DNA of 33,438 bases from Opitutia bacterium UBA7374 (GTDB lineage: Bacteria > Verrucomicrobiota > Verrucomicrobiia > Opitutales > Coraliomargaritaceae), in assembly GCA_002469895.1 (NCBI GenBank), contig DKOA01000050.1:1359-34796 (forward strand), given 5' to 3'. A program made the translations under genes and the position numbers. Below the pieces are notes generated by a model that was not told where the DNA came from, did no database searches, and was given only the letters and a program-made list of their open reading frames with translations. Shown piece by piece: positions 1-8,253 of this stretch (the first letter of the stretch is position 1; each line of letters starts with the position of its first letter).

Positions 1-83
1 CGGATTGGAAAAGGTGTAACTGACTGCTCAGGCAATGGAGCTAGGAGCTAGGGCGACGGATGACGCGGGTGCACCGGGGCATG

Positions 84-112
84 AAAAAGCCAGACGGTGC
101 ACCCGTCTGGCT
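84..112 (-). terminator. Intrinsic terminator downstream of mdh
   Basis: A perfect 10-bp stem (arms 88-97 and 103-112, loop of 5 nt) is followed on the minus strand by five T residues (complement of 84-88). It lies about 30 bp after the malate dehydrogenase stop, so it most likely ends that transcript. The remaining bases 1-83 show no convincing gene. Confidence 0.8.
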
Positions 113-140
113 GAAAAAGTTGGTTGCGGAAGGGGGATCG

Positions 141-1139
141 CTAGACGCTGAGTCCGAGCTGCCCGAAGGCGAGTGTGCGCTCTTCGAGGAGTTCGTCGTT
201 GGTCGCCTGGATCTTTTCCTTGGCATAGTCGGTCAGGGTGATGCCTTCGACGACCTGCCAGTTACCCGCAGCGTCAACCTGAATGGGAAGGGAGGTAATG
301 ATGCCTTCGGGGGTGCCGTACTGCCCGCTGGAGGCGACACAGACGGAGTGGAAATCGTCGCCCTCGGTCGGGGTGGTCAAGTCACGCACGGTATCGACGA
401 CGGCGTTGGCCGCGGAAGCGGCGGAGGAGGCGCCACGGGCATCGATGATGGCTTTACCGCGTTGCCCGACGGTGGGAACGAAGGTGTCTTTGAGCCAGAC
501 ATCATCGGTGATGACCTCGGTCGCTGTCTGTTCACCGATCTTGGCGTTGTAGAAGTCGGGGAACATGCTGGGGCTGTGGTTGCCCCAGACGCAAAGTTGG
601 GAGACTTGATCGACGGGGACGCCGGCCTTCTGCGCGAGTTGGGTCTTGGCGCGGTTCTCATCGAGGCGGGTCATGGCGAAGAACTGCTCGTCGGGAATGT
701 TGGGTGCGCTCTTCATGGCGATGAGGCAGTTGGTGTTGCAGGGGTTGCCGACAACGAGGACGCGGACGCCGGGTTTAGCGTGGTCGTTGATCGCTTTGCC
801 CTGGCCGACAAAGACTTTGCCGTTGATCCCGAGGAGGTCGGCGCGCTCCATGCCCTGCTTGCGGGGGACGGATCCGACGAGGAGTGCCCAGTCGATGTCC
901 TTGAAGCCTTCGCTGAGGTCGGAAGTCTGAACGATCTCGGTAAGGAGGGGGAAGGCACAGTCGTCGAGCTCCATGGCGACACCTTTGAGGGCGGCCATGC
1001 CGGGCTCGATCTCCACGAGGTTGAGGGCGACCGGCTGGTCGGGGCCAAACATGGCACCGGAGGCGATGCGGAAGAGTAGAGCGTAGCCGATATTGCCGGC
1101 GGCTCCGGTGACTGCGATGCGGATAGGATCTTTATTCAT
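141..1139 (-). CDS. mdh: Malate dehydrogenase (NAD-dependent)
   Basis: This 332-aa protein interconverts malate and oxaloacetate with NAD in the TCA cycle. The N-terminus has the Rossmann motif TGAAGNIG (residues 11-18). Substrate-binding arginines are visible in VPRKQGMERADLL (R93, R99) and MTRLD (R158), with GNPCNTN (131-137) and the proton-accepting histidine in WGNHSP (H188). Length and motif order fit the cytosolic-type bacterial MDH family (about 325-330 aa). The segment LDENRA differs from the LDHNRA I recall as common in this family. The gene is 79 bp downstream of the class II aldolase and in the same direction, so it could be co-transcribed with the deoxysugar genes, and it ends in a strong terminator. 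No Shine-Dalgarno sequence precedes the ATG. Identification is firm; membership of the sugar operon is inference. Confidence 0.95.
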   Translation of the reverse strand: MNKDPIRIAVTGAAGNIGYALLFRIASGAMFGPDQPVALNLVEIEPGMAALKGVAMELDDCAFPLLTEIVQTSDLSEGFKDIDWALLVGSVPRKQGMERADLLGINGKVFVGQGKAINDHAKPGVRVLVVGNPCNTNCLIAMKSAPNIPDEQFFAMTRLDENRAKTQLAQKAGVPVDQVSQLCVWGNHSPSMFPDFYNAKIGEQTATEVITDDVWLKDTFVPTVGQRGKAIIDARGASSAASAANAVVDTVRDLTTPTEGDDFHSVCVASSGQYGTPEGIITSLPIQVDAAGNWQVVEGITLTDYAKEKIQATNDELLEERTLAFGQLGLSV

Positions 1140-1218
1140 CAGATATATGGATCGGATGACTGTTTAAAAAGCCGCGGCTAGCTGCAAGCCCAAGTTGAGG
1201 TTTTCCCGTATTTGGAGG

Positions 1219-1983
1219 CTACTTTTCCGCTTCGAGGAGCCGCTTCCGGCGGTAGGCTTCGTCAAGTCGCCCTTCTATGCGATCGGACTCTTCAGGGGAA
1301 AGGTAGTTGGCTCCGCCGAAGTGCCGGTTGGCCAGGAGGATCTTTGACCACTTGTCCAACATCTTCATGGTATTGAGGACATCGAGGTCGGATTGGCCGA
1401 GGAGGAAGGGGCCGTGATTTTCGAGGAAAATGATCTTTGGTGCCTTCCCGTGGGCTTTCTTGAAGGTGCGCAGGGCATCGCGCACGGCGTGGGCGAGTTT
1501 AAAGCCGGGATCAACATAGGGGACGACGGCGAAACTGCGACCACAGACAACGATAGCATCGGGAAAGATGTGTTCGCTGTAGGGTTGGGCGCCGGCTTGA
1601 CTGCAAAGGATGGAGAGGACGGATTCGGGGTGCCCGTGTCCGACCCAACGGCAGTCGCCCTCCTCGAGACAGACAGCGTGGACGAAGGTTTCCACGGAGG
1701 GACGTTTGGCTGCGGGGTCGAGCTTGATGGAATCCAGGGCGGCCTGGACTTCTTCGTCGGTCAGGGACGGCCGGGCAACATACTCGAGCGCACGGTGCAG
1801 ATCGACTTCAGTAAAATCTTCTCGGGTGGCTTCGCCCAGTCGACTGCCGGATGCTTTGACATAAAAGCGGCCATCATCAATCCGCGTGCTGGTGTTGCCC
1901 TCACCGAGGATGGCCCAGGCGCGGTCTTCCCTTCCAAATTCCCGGGAGAGGGAGACGAGTCGTTCTAAGGGATCGTTTGGCAT
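1219..1983 (-). CDS. Class II aldolase, probable L-fuculose-1-phosphate aldolase
   Basis: This zinc-dependent class II aldolase/adducin-family protein is 254 aa from the chosen start. Visible features are the phosphate-binding GEGNTS (27-32), a catalytic-type glutamate in VETFVHA (E98), and zinc-ligand histidines in GHGHPES (H116, H118) and ENHGPF (H190). In a cluster with fucose isomerase and mutarotase the likely reaction is L-fuculose-1-phosphate to DHAP plus L-lactaldehyde. The start at 1983 lies 16 bp after the upstream aldolase/dehydrogenase stop. A longer frame starting at 2037 would overlap that gene by 38 bp and adds residues without family character. Neither start has a Shine-Dalgarno sequence. 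Other sugar-phosphate substrates such as rhamnulose-1-P or ribulose-5-P cannot be excluded. Confidence 0.85.
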   Translation of the reverse strand: MPNDPLERLVSLSREFGREDRAWAILGEGNTSTRIDDGRFYVKASGSRLGEATREDFTEVDLHRALEYVARPSLTDEEVQAALDSIKLDPAAKRPSVETFVHAVCLEEGDCRWVGHGHPESVLSILCSQAGAQPYSEHIFPDAIVVCGRSFAVVPYVDPGFKLAHAVRDALRTFKKAHGKAPKIIFLENHGPFLLGQSDLDVLNTMKMLDKWSKILLANRHFGGANYLSPEESDRIEGRLDEAYRRKRLLEAEK

Positions 1984-1999
1984 CGGTTCAGGGTCGCTC

Positions 2000-4189
2000 T
2001 TAGCGGAGGAAGGCTTCGTGCAGACCACCGTCGACATTAAAGACGAGGCCGGTGGTTTTGGAGGATTTATCGCTGGCCATAAAGTAGATGGCTTCCGCCT
2101 GATCGGCCGGCGTGATCGGCTCGTTAGTCAGGGTGCGGCTGGCATAGAATTTTGCCAATTTCGTACGCAGTGCTTCGGTGCTCTCTTCTTCAGAGTAGTC
2201 GATTGCATACTTGGCAAGAGAGGCCATGACCCGGTCGCGGGGGAACATGAGTGAGCCTTCGACCACGGTAGCCGGGGCCACGGCATTGACCCGGGCGAAG
2301 GGAGCGAGCTCGACTGCTAGTTCGCGGACGATGTGGTTACCCGCGGCTTTGGAAGAATCATAAGCGACCGAACCTTTTTTCGAGACGACTCCATTGACTG
2401 AAGTGGTGATGACGACGGTACTTTTTAAATGCCGGCCCTGCGCGGTAAAGATTGCTTTGGCGCCATCGGCTACGAGGTAGGGCCCGATGGAGTTTACCTT
2501 GAAGACGAGTTCCCACTGCTTGGTCGAAAACTCACCGTCGACGTTTGGCGCAAGGAAGATGCCGGCGGTCAGGGCGATGACATCGATGCCCCCGAAGGCA
2601 TAGACGGCATCCTCGTAGCAGCTACGGATGCTGTCCTCGTCGGTGATATCGATGGCACAGCCAATGACATTTCCGCAGCTGGAGACACCGGTACCGGCGA
2701 CGCCAATGCCCATACCGACTTGCTCGGAGATCTCGCTGGCGGTCGCTTCGGCGGCGGCGGAATCGAGATCCGCGCAAACCACGTGTGCGCCCTCTTTGGC
2801 GAATCGGAAGGCGGTCTCTTTACCGATGCCGGAACCGGCACCGATGACCACGACGACTTTGCGGGCAAACTCTTTTTCTTTCGGCATGCGCTGCAGCTTG
2901 GCTTCTTCGAGGAGCCAGTATTCAATGTCGAAGGCTTCCTGGCGGGGCAGACCAATGTACTCGTCGATCGCTTCTGCTCCGCGCATCACACCAATCGCAC
3001 AGTTATAAAATTCTGCAGTCACGCGGGACTCGGATTTATTCTTACCGAATGCGATCAGGCCCAAGCCGGGGATAAGGATGACCGTGGGACTGGCGTCGCG
3101 CATGGCCGGTGAGTTGGCATGCTTGCAAGATTCATAATAGGCGGCGTAATCTTTGCGGTATTGCTCGAGTCCCTCGAGAAGAAGGGCCTTGAGTTGGGCG
3201 ACATCATTTGTCGCGGGATCCCAGTCGATGTAGAGCGGCTTGATCTTGGTGCGGAGAAAATGGTCGGGGCAGGAAGTCCCGATCTCGGCTAATCGCATGG
3301 CGTCCTCCGAGTTGACAAATTCGAGGACCGCATCATCGCGGTGCACGGTAGCGATAAAGCGGTTCTTCTGCGATACCTCTCCGCGCAGGAAGGGCAGTAT
3401 TTGCAGGGTCATCTCTCGCGCTGTTTCCGCAGTCGGCGAAACATACTTTTGTCCACCGAAGGTCATTTCACCGCGGTCTTTAGAGGCGATGTAGACCCCT
3501 GCTTTTTCGATCAAATCGAGTGTCCGGTAATAACAGGCTTTGTCGTCATCGGCCCAATTGATGAGACCATGTTGGCCCATGTTGATACCGACGCAGTCTT
3601 TATTCTTTTGATAGACTTCCTGCATCTGCAAACCGAGATCGAATCCCGGTCGCTGCCAGGGGAGATAGGCGAGGTCATGGCCATAGATCTCTTTGGTTAA
3701 GGCTTCGGATTGCTTACAGGCGGCAATCGAAATAAAGGAGATCGGGTGCATATGATCGACATGCTTGGCTCCGATAAAACTGTGCAGGGGTGTATCGATA
3801 GAGGATGGACGGGGATTGAGATTGAAGGTTGTATGCGGATACATCTGAACCATCTGGTCCTCGATCTCGGTCTTCACGCCATTCGGTTCGGTCGCTGCGT
3901 AGATATCCTGCAGGGCGATGAGCTTGTCTTGATAGAGTGAGGAAAAATTGGCCACCTTTGAGGTGCGCAAGTCTCCGCCGGACCCCTTGACCCAGAGTAC
4001 ATCGACAGATTCTCCGCTGAGGGGATCTTTTTGCACCAGCTTGGAGGAGGTGTTACCACCACCGGTATTGGTGATGCGCTGGTCTTCGCCCAATAGATTG
4101 GAGCGATAGACGAGCCGCTCGACCGGGCTGAGCGAAGCCGCCTTGGTATCCTCCCATAGATCCGTCACATGTGTATACATCGTTGCCAT
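2000..4189 (-). CDS. Bifunctional class II aldolase / short-chain dehydrogenase (RhaEW type)
   Basis: This 729-aa fusion matches the rhamnulose-1-phosphate aldolase/alcohol dehydrogenase architecture (RhaEW). Residues 1-430 form the class II aldolase half, with GGGNTS (43-48), the histidine cluster H143/H146/H148 in AKHVDHMHP, and GQHGLI (205-210). Residues 440-729 form an SDR with nucleotide motif IGAGSGIG (449-456), a catalytic-type serine in TTSVNG (S597) and YDSSK (Y610, K614). Known family logic is cleavage of a 6-deoxyketose-1-phosphate to DHAP and L-lactaldehyde, with the SDR oxidising or reducing the lactaldehyde. It is first in a minus-strand operon, divergent from the DeoR regulator, and sits 16 bp upstream of a second, stand-alone aldolase. 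The ATG at 4189 is the natural start. Whether fuculose- or rhamnulose-1-P is the true substrate is not decidable from sequence. Confidence 0.92.
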   Translation of the reverse strand: MATMYTHVTDLWEDTKAASLSPVERLVYRSNLLGEDQRITNTGGGNTSSKLVQKDPLSGESVDVLWVKGSGGDLRTSKVANFSSLYQDKLIALQDIYAATEPNGVKTEIEDQMVQMYPHTTFNLNPRPSSIDTPLHSFIGAKHVDHMHPISFISIAACKQSEALTKEIYGHDLAYLPWQRPGFDLGLQMQEVYQKNKDCVGINMGQHGLINWADDDKACYYRTLDLIEKAGVYIASKDRGEMTFGGQKYVSPTAETAREMTLQILPFLRGEVSQKNRFIATVHRDDAVLEFVNSEDAMRLAEIGTSCPDHFLRTKIKPLYIDWDPATNDVAQLKALLLEGLEQYRKDYAAYYESCKHANSPAMRDASPTVILIPGLGLIAFGKNKSESRVTAEFYNCAIGVMRGAEAIDEYIGLPRQEAFDIEYWLLEEAKLQRMPKEKEFARKVVVVIGAGSGIGKETAFRFAKEGAHVVCADLDSAAAEATASEISEQVGMGIGVAGTGVSSCGNVIGCAIDITDEDSIRSCYEDAVYAFGGIDVIALTAGIFLAPNVDGEFSTKQWELVFKVNSIGPYLVADGAKAIFTAQGRHLKSTVVITTSVNGVVSKKGSVAYDSSKAAGNHIVRELAVELAPFARVNAVAPATVVEGSLMFPRDRVMASLAKYAIDYSEEESTEALRTKLAKFYASRTLTNEPITPADQAEAIYFMASDKSSKTTGLVFNVDGGLHEAFLR

Positions 4190-4213
4190 AAAATATAATT
4201 TGGAATTATTTGG

Positions 4214-4260
4214 TATTTTGTTGAAATCTGTATTTTATGTACTTAAATGCCAACAAAATA
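4214..4260. promoter_or_regulatory. Divergent control region with 10-bp inverted repeat, candidate DeoR operator
   Basis: The AT-rich 125-bp gap between the divergent aldolase/SDR and DeoR genes holds a perfect 10-bp inverted repeat: TATTTTGTTG at 4214-4223 and CAACAAAATA at 4251-4260, spacer 27 bp. A smaller inverted pair, ACAAG/CTTGT, lies at 4269-4284. Position between an autoregulator and its likely target suggests a repressor-binding site. No unambiguous -35/-10 pair can be assigned on either strand. The repeat is seen; the operator role is inferred. Confidence 0.5.
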
Positions 4261-4314
4261 AAAAGAAAACAAGATAATACTTGTAAAAGTCAATAAACAT
4301 CCGAAAATTCACAC

Positions 4315-5082
4315 ATGCTCGCTCAAGAACGTCAAAACCACATTGTTAGTATGCTCGAAGAACGCGGCACGGTGCGAACGATTGACCTGGCAACCGAGTT
4401 TGCGGTGACCGATGAGACGATCCGCCGGGATCTGCAAACACTGGCTGAAAGCAATCAATTAACCCGCATCCACGGGGGTGCCTGCAGTCGGAGCGGGCGT
4501 CCGCGTCTGCAATCGTTTAGTGAGCGAAGCAGCCTGAACATACCGAACAAGCAGGCCATTGCCCAGGCCGCGATGGAATGGATACATCCCGGTCGCACCT
4601 ATGCCTTTGACAGCAGCACGACCGCATTTGCACTGGTCTCGGCACTGCCCGACTTGCCCTACCGGGTGGTGACCAACGCCTTTGGCGTCTTACAACAACT
4701 GGTGAGCATGCAAAATGTACAAGTGATCTCGACGGGGGGCGGCTACCATCCGAAGACCCATACCTTTGTCGGCAATGACTCGACGGAAACGCTGCGTCGT
4801 CATCATATTCATACGGCCTTTATTTCCTCGATCGGCTTTGATCTGAAACGGGGCGCGAGCGAAGGCTTTGAAGAACAAGCCAGTTATAAGGAGCGTCTCC
4901 TGCAGTATGCCGAAGAGGTTGTTCTACTGATCGATTCAAGCAAATTTCAGCAACGTTCCGAATACTACTTTGCGGGCATTCGAGACATTGACCACATCAT
5001 CACGGACAGCGGGATCAGTGAGGCATTAGCCCGGGACATACGTAGCACCGGACTGATTCTTACGATCGCTGACAAGTCGTGA
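4315..5082 (+). CDS. DeoR/GlpR-family transcriptional regulator
   Basis: This 255-aa protein is of typical DeoR-family length. The N-terminal winged helix-turn-helix is clear (residues 1-57: QERQNHIVSMLEERG, then the signature TDETIRRDL and RIHGG). The C-terminal sugar-phosphate sensor domain has DSSTTAFAL, STGGGYHP, SSIGFDLKRGASEGF and LLIDSSKF, as in DeoR sensors that bind phosphorylated sugars. It is the first gene of the plus-strand fucose cluster, 34 bp before the kinase, and faces the aldolase operon. The simplest model is a repressor of both directions released by a ketose phosphate. The effector is unknown. No Shine-Dalgarno sequence precedes the ATG. Confidence 0.93.
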   Translation: MLAQERQNHIVSMLEERGTVRTIDLATEFAVTDETIRRDLQTLAESNQLTRIHGGACSRSGRPRLQSFSERSSLNIPNKQAIAQAAMEWIHPGRTYAFDSSTTAFALVSALPDLPYRVVTNAFGVLQQLVSMQNVQVISTGGGYHPKTHTFVGNDSTETLRRHHIHTAFISSIGFDLKRGASEGFEEQASYKERLLQYAEEVVLLIDSSKFQQRSEYYFAGIRDIDHIITDSGISEALARDIRSTGLILTIADKS

Positions 5083-5116
5083 ATCGACATTCTACAGCCT
5101 TAGAAGCATCGACTGA

Positions 5117-6604
5117 ATGAGCCAAAATAAAGTGTATATTGCGATTGATCTGGGAGCCGGCAGTGGTCGCGTTTTAGCCGGTGAATTTGACGGCATGCGC
5201 ATCGAGCTGCACGAGATGAACCGCTTCGCTAACCAGCCGGTCGAGCTGCCCAGCGGTTGGCACTGGAACCCGGTCTCCCTTTATCAGGACATTTTAGAGG
5301 GCCTGAAAAAAGTGGCGGAAACCTACGGCGAAAGCACGGTCAGTATGGGCATTGACACCTGGGGGGTGGATTACGGATTGATCGACGGGGAAGGTCGTCT
5401 TCTCGGGCTGCCCTATCAATACCGCGACAGTCGCACTGACGGCATGATGGAAGCGGCCTATAAGAAGGTGCCGAAGGAATCGATCTATCAGTCGACCGGC
5501 ATCCAGTTCATGTTTTTCAACACGATCTTTCAACTCCTCTCGGAAGTGGAAACGGGCAACCGCGTATTGCAAGAGGCGGAGGATCTCCTCTTTACTCCTG
5601 ACCTGCTGGGCTACTGGCTGACCGGTGAGAAGACTCAGGAGCGAAGCATAGCCAGTACCTCGCAACTCTACAATCCGACTTTGGGTGACTGGGACTATGC
5701 TTTGATCGAACAACTCGGACTCCCCCGGCATCTCTTCAAGACAATCAGTGATCCGGGCACTGTCCTTGGTAGATTGACCGATTCAGTGGCTAAAGAAACC
5801 GGGCTATCGGGGGTCAATGTAATTACTGTGGCAGGGCATGATACGGCCAGCGCAGTAGCGGCGGTGCCCAGCCAGTCGCCCACCCCGGCCTATTTGAGCA
5901 GCGGTACCTGGTCGCTCATGGGGCTCGAACTCCCCGAACCGGTGATCAATGACCAATCCTTTTCCGATGCCTTTACCAATGAAATTGGAGTGGGTCATAC
6001 CGTGCGTTTCCTAAAAAATATCTGCGGGCTCTGGCTGATCCAGGAGTCGAAGCGTTGCTGGCGGCTTAAAGGCGAAGAGGTGCCCTATGGCAAAATGGCC
6101 TCGCTTGCAGCAGAAGCCGAACCGTTCCGCAGTCTGATTGACCCGGATGACCCGCGTTTTATAGAAGCCGGGGAGATGCCGGAAAAGATCCAGTCCTTTT
6201 GCCGCGACACCGGTCAGCCGGTACCGGAAAGCAAAGGCCAGATCATTCGCTGCATCTACGAAAGCCTGGCCCTGCGCTACGCCACAGTCTGGGAAAAACT
6301 GATCCGCTATACCGATCACCCGCCCCGCACCCTGCATATCGTCGGGGGCGGTTGTCAGGACAAACTGCTCAACCAGTTTGCGGCAAATGCCATTGGCATT
6401 GAAGTAGCGGCCTGCCCGGTGGAAGCCACCGGCCTGGGCAATATTCTCGCCCAGATGCTGGCCGATGGCGAGATTGCGGATCTTTCCGAAGGTCGTCGTA
6501 TCGTCCTCGCATCCTCTCTGGTGGAAACCTACAGGCCGGAAGATTCGGAACTCTGGACACGGGCAAAAGAGACATTTGAAACCATCCATCATAGCCACGC
6601 CTAA
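5117..6604 (+). CDS. FGGY-family deoxyketose kinase (rhamnulokinase type, probably L-fuculokinase in context)
   Basis: This 495-aa protein is close to the usual RhaB length. It has the N-terminal ATPase-fold motif DLGAGSGR (11-18), the substrate-region signature GIDTWGVDYG (78-87) and catalytic-base motif GHDTASAVAAVP (D242), all characteristic of the rhamnulokinase branch of FGGY kinases. It would phosphorylate L-rhamnulose or L-fuculose at O-1. No rhamnose isomerase is in the window, while L-fucose isomerase and mutarotase are, so L-fuculose is the more likely physiological substrate. It sits 34 bp after the regulator and 14 bp before mqo, consistent with one operon. The enzyme class is certain; the choice between fuculose, rhamnulose or both is inference. 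Confidence 0.92.
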   Translation: MSQNKVYIAIDLGAGSGRVLAGEFDGMRIELHEMNRFANQPVELPSGWHWNPVSLYQDILEGLKKVAETYGESTVSMGIDTWGVDYGLIDGEGRLLGLPYQYRDSRTDGMMEAAYKKVPKESIYQSTGIQFMFFNTIFQLLSEVETGNRVLQEAEDLLFTPDLLGYWLTGEKTQERSIASTSQLYNPTLGDWDYALIEQLGLPRHLFKTISDPGTVLGRLTDSVAKETGLSGVNVITVAGHDTASAVAAVPSQSPTPAYLSSGTWSLMGLELPEPVINDQSFSDAFTNEIGVGHTVRFLKNICGLWLIQESKRCWRLKGEEVPYGKMASLAAEAEPFRSLIDPDDPRFIEAGEMPEKIQSFCRDTGQPVPESKGQIIRCIYESLALRYATVWEKLIRYTDHPPRTLHIVGGGCQDKLLNQFAANAIGIEVAACPVEATGLGNILAQMLADGEIADLSEGRRIVLASSLVETYRPEDSELWTRAKETFETIHHSHA

Positions 6605-6618
6605 CCGCAACCCATCTT

Positions 6619-8124
6619 ATGAAAAGCGCAGAACACAGTGAAGATCCGGATGTCGTCCTTATCGGCAGTGGTATCATGTCGGCCACCCTCGGTGCGCTCC
6701 TGAAGGAACTGGATCCCGCTCTGCGCATCCAACTCTACGAACTGACCGAGGAACTCTCCCTGGAGGCCTCCAACGGTTGGCATAATGCGGGAACCGGTCA
6801 TGCCGGACTCTGCGAACTCAGCTACACCCCGGACTACGGCCCGGACGGGGAGGTGGAAATCGATCAAGCGATCGAGATCTGCCACCAGTTTACCCACTCC
6901 CTGCAGTTTTGGGGGCACGCTGTGCGCAGCGGGATGATCGAAGACCCGGAAGACTTCATCAACCCGGTCCCCCATCTCAGTTTTGTTTACGGGCAGGAAC
7001 AGGTGGACTTTCTCCGCTCCCGCCACCGCCAGATGAGCCAACACCACTTCTTCAGGGAGATGGCGTACACGGAGGACCGCGAGACTATCCGCCAATGGGC
7101 GCCCCTCATTCTCGAAGGACGCGCAGAAGACGAACCGGTGGCGATGACCCGCATGCCACACGGTACTGATGTCAATTTCGGCACACTCGCAGCGAAGCTG
7201 GTTCACTGGCTCGGACAGCAGCCGGGCTGCGGATTTGCCACCTCTCACCGGGTGACCGACCTGACCCGAAAAGACGGTCAGTGGGAGATCGCAGTTACCG
7301 ATTTGACGAACAAGCGCAGCTTTCTAAACCGGGCAAAATTTGTCTTCATTGGGGCCGGGGGCGGCTCGCTCCCCCTTCTGCAAAAATCAGGCATCGCAGA
7401 GGCCAAAGGATTTGGTGGCTTCCCCATCGGCGGACAATGGCTCATCTCCGATAAGCCGGAACTGATCGCTCAACACGACGCCAAGGTCTATGGCATGTCG
7501 CCCGGCGCGGCTCCTACCATGGCGGTCCCCCATCTTGACACCCGTATTATCGACGGGAAGAAGTCGCTGCTCTTTGGCCCCTATGCCGCATGGACAACCA
7601 AGTTTCTACATGAGCGGGGCAGCCTTCTCGACCTCCCGGGCTCTATTCGCCCGGATAACATTGGGTCTTTAATCAAGGTCGGCCTCTACAATATCCCGCT
7701 TGTACGCTATCTCATCCAACAAGGTACCCAGAGCATGCAGACCCGCATGGGCGAACTCCGCAATTTCTTCCCCGGCGCACAGACAGCCGACTGGAAGCTG
7801 ATCGATGCCGGCATTCGTGTACAGGCGATCAAGAAAGAGGATGGTGACGCCGGGATCGTCCACTTCGGCACCGAGGTTGTGACCGACTCCGAGCGCAGTC
7901 TCTCTGCCCTCCTCGGGGCATCCCCCGGCGCATCTGTTTCCACCAACATCATTCTCGAAATCGTGCAAAAATGCTTCGCCGAAACTTTGTCCAGCCCGAC
8001 TGGACACGCCCGAATGAAAGCGATGATCCCCAGCTACGACGAAGACCTGAGCCTCCCGGAAATGGCGGAACGACAAGCCGAGACCAGTCAAGAAGCCATG
8101 CAATCCCTGCGCATCATCGAATAA
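6619..8124 (+). CDS. mqo: Malate:quinone oxidoreductase family flavoprotein
   Basis: The 501-aa protein begins with an FAD-binding segment (VVLIGSGIMSATLGALL, about 12-28) and shows Mqo-family hallmarks: NGWHNAGTGHAGLCELSYTP (just after residue 50), GAGGGSLPLLQKSGI, GFPIGGQW and a conserved C-terminal region. The known reaction is malate to oxaloacetate with electrons passed to membrane quinones; the protein is a peripheral membrane enzyme. It lies 14 bp after the sugar kinase and 129 bp before fucose isomerase, embedded in a sugar operon, while NAD-dependent mdh is across the divergent promoter. That placement raises the possibility that it oxidises a related 2-hydroxyacid such as lactate made from lactaldehyde. 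Family assignment is firm; the alternative substrate is speculative. Confidence 0.92.
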   Translation: MKSAEHSEDPDVVLIGSGIMSATLGALLKELDPALRIQLYELTEELSLEASNGWHNAGTGHAGLCELSYTPDYGPDGEVEIDQAIEICHQFTHSLQFWGHAVRSGMIEDPEDFINPVPHLSFVYGQEQVDFLRSRHRQMSQHHFFREMAYTEDRETIRQWAPLILEGRAEDEPVAMTRMPHGTDVNFGTLAAKLVHWLGQQPGCGFATSHRVTDLTRKDGQWEIAVTDLTNKRSFLNRAKFVFIGAGGGSLPLLQKSGIAEAKGFGGFPIGGQWLISDKPELIAQHDAKVYGMSPGAAPTMAVPHLDTRIIDGKKSLLFGPYAAWTTKFLHERGSLLDLPGSIRPDNIGSLIKVGLYNIPLVRYLIQQGTQSMQTRMGELRNFFPGAQTADWKLIDAGIRVQAIKKEDGDAGIVHFGTEVVTDSERSLSALLGASPGASVSTNIILEIVQKCFAETLSSPTGHARMKAMIPSYDEDLSLPEMAERQAETSQEAMQSLRIIE

Positions 8125-8253
8125 ATCTACCAACAAGAAAACCCTTTTGCCTCAGAGCCATGAGCCATCCGCCGAACGATACGCCTGCATCCGTTCAGGC
8201 TCCTAGCCGCACGAGACGAAGAAACCATAGCCGTTAACCAGCAAGCATCTATT

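Noticed and set aside
60..1079. Long plus-strand open frame opposite mdh (339 aa)
   Set aside because: It is the antisense shadow of the clearly recognisable malate dehydrogenase and has low-complexity Gly/Asp/Val composition produced by the GC-rich opposite strand.
1171..1180. Palindrome AGCCGCGGCT next to a T/A run between aldolase and mdh
   Set aside because: The possible stem is too short for a convincing terminator (tight loop or only 3-4 pairs), and mdh could be in the same transcript.
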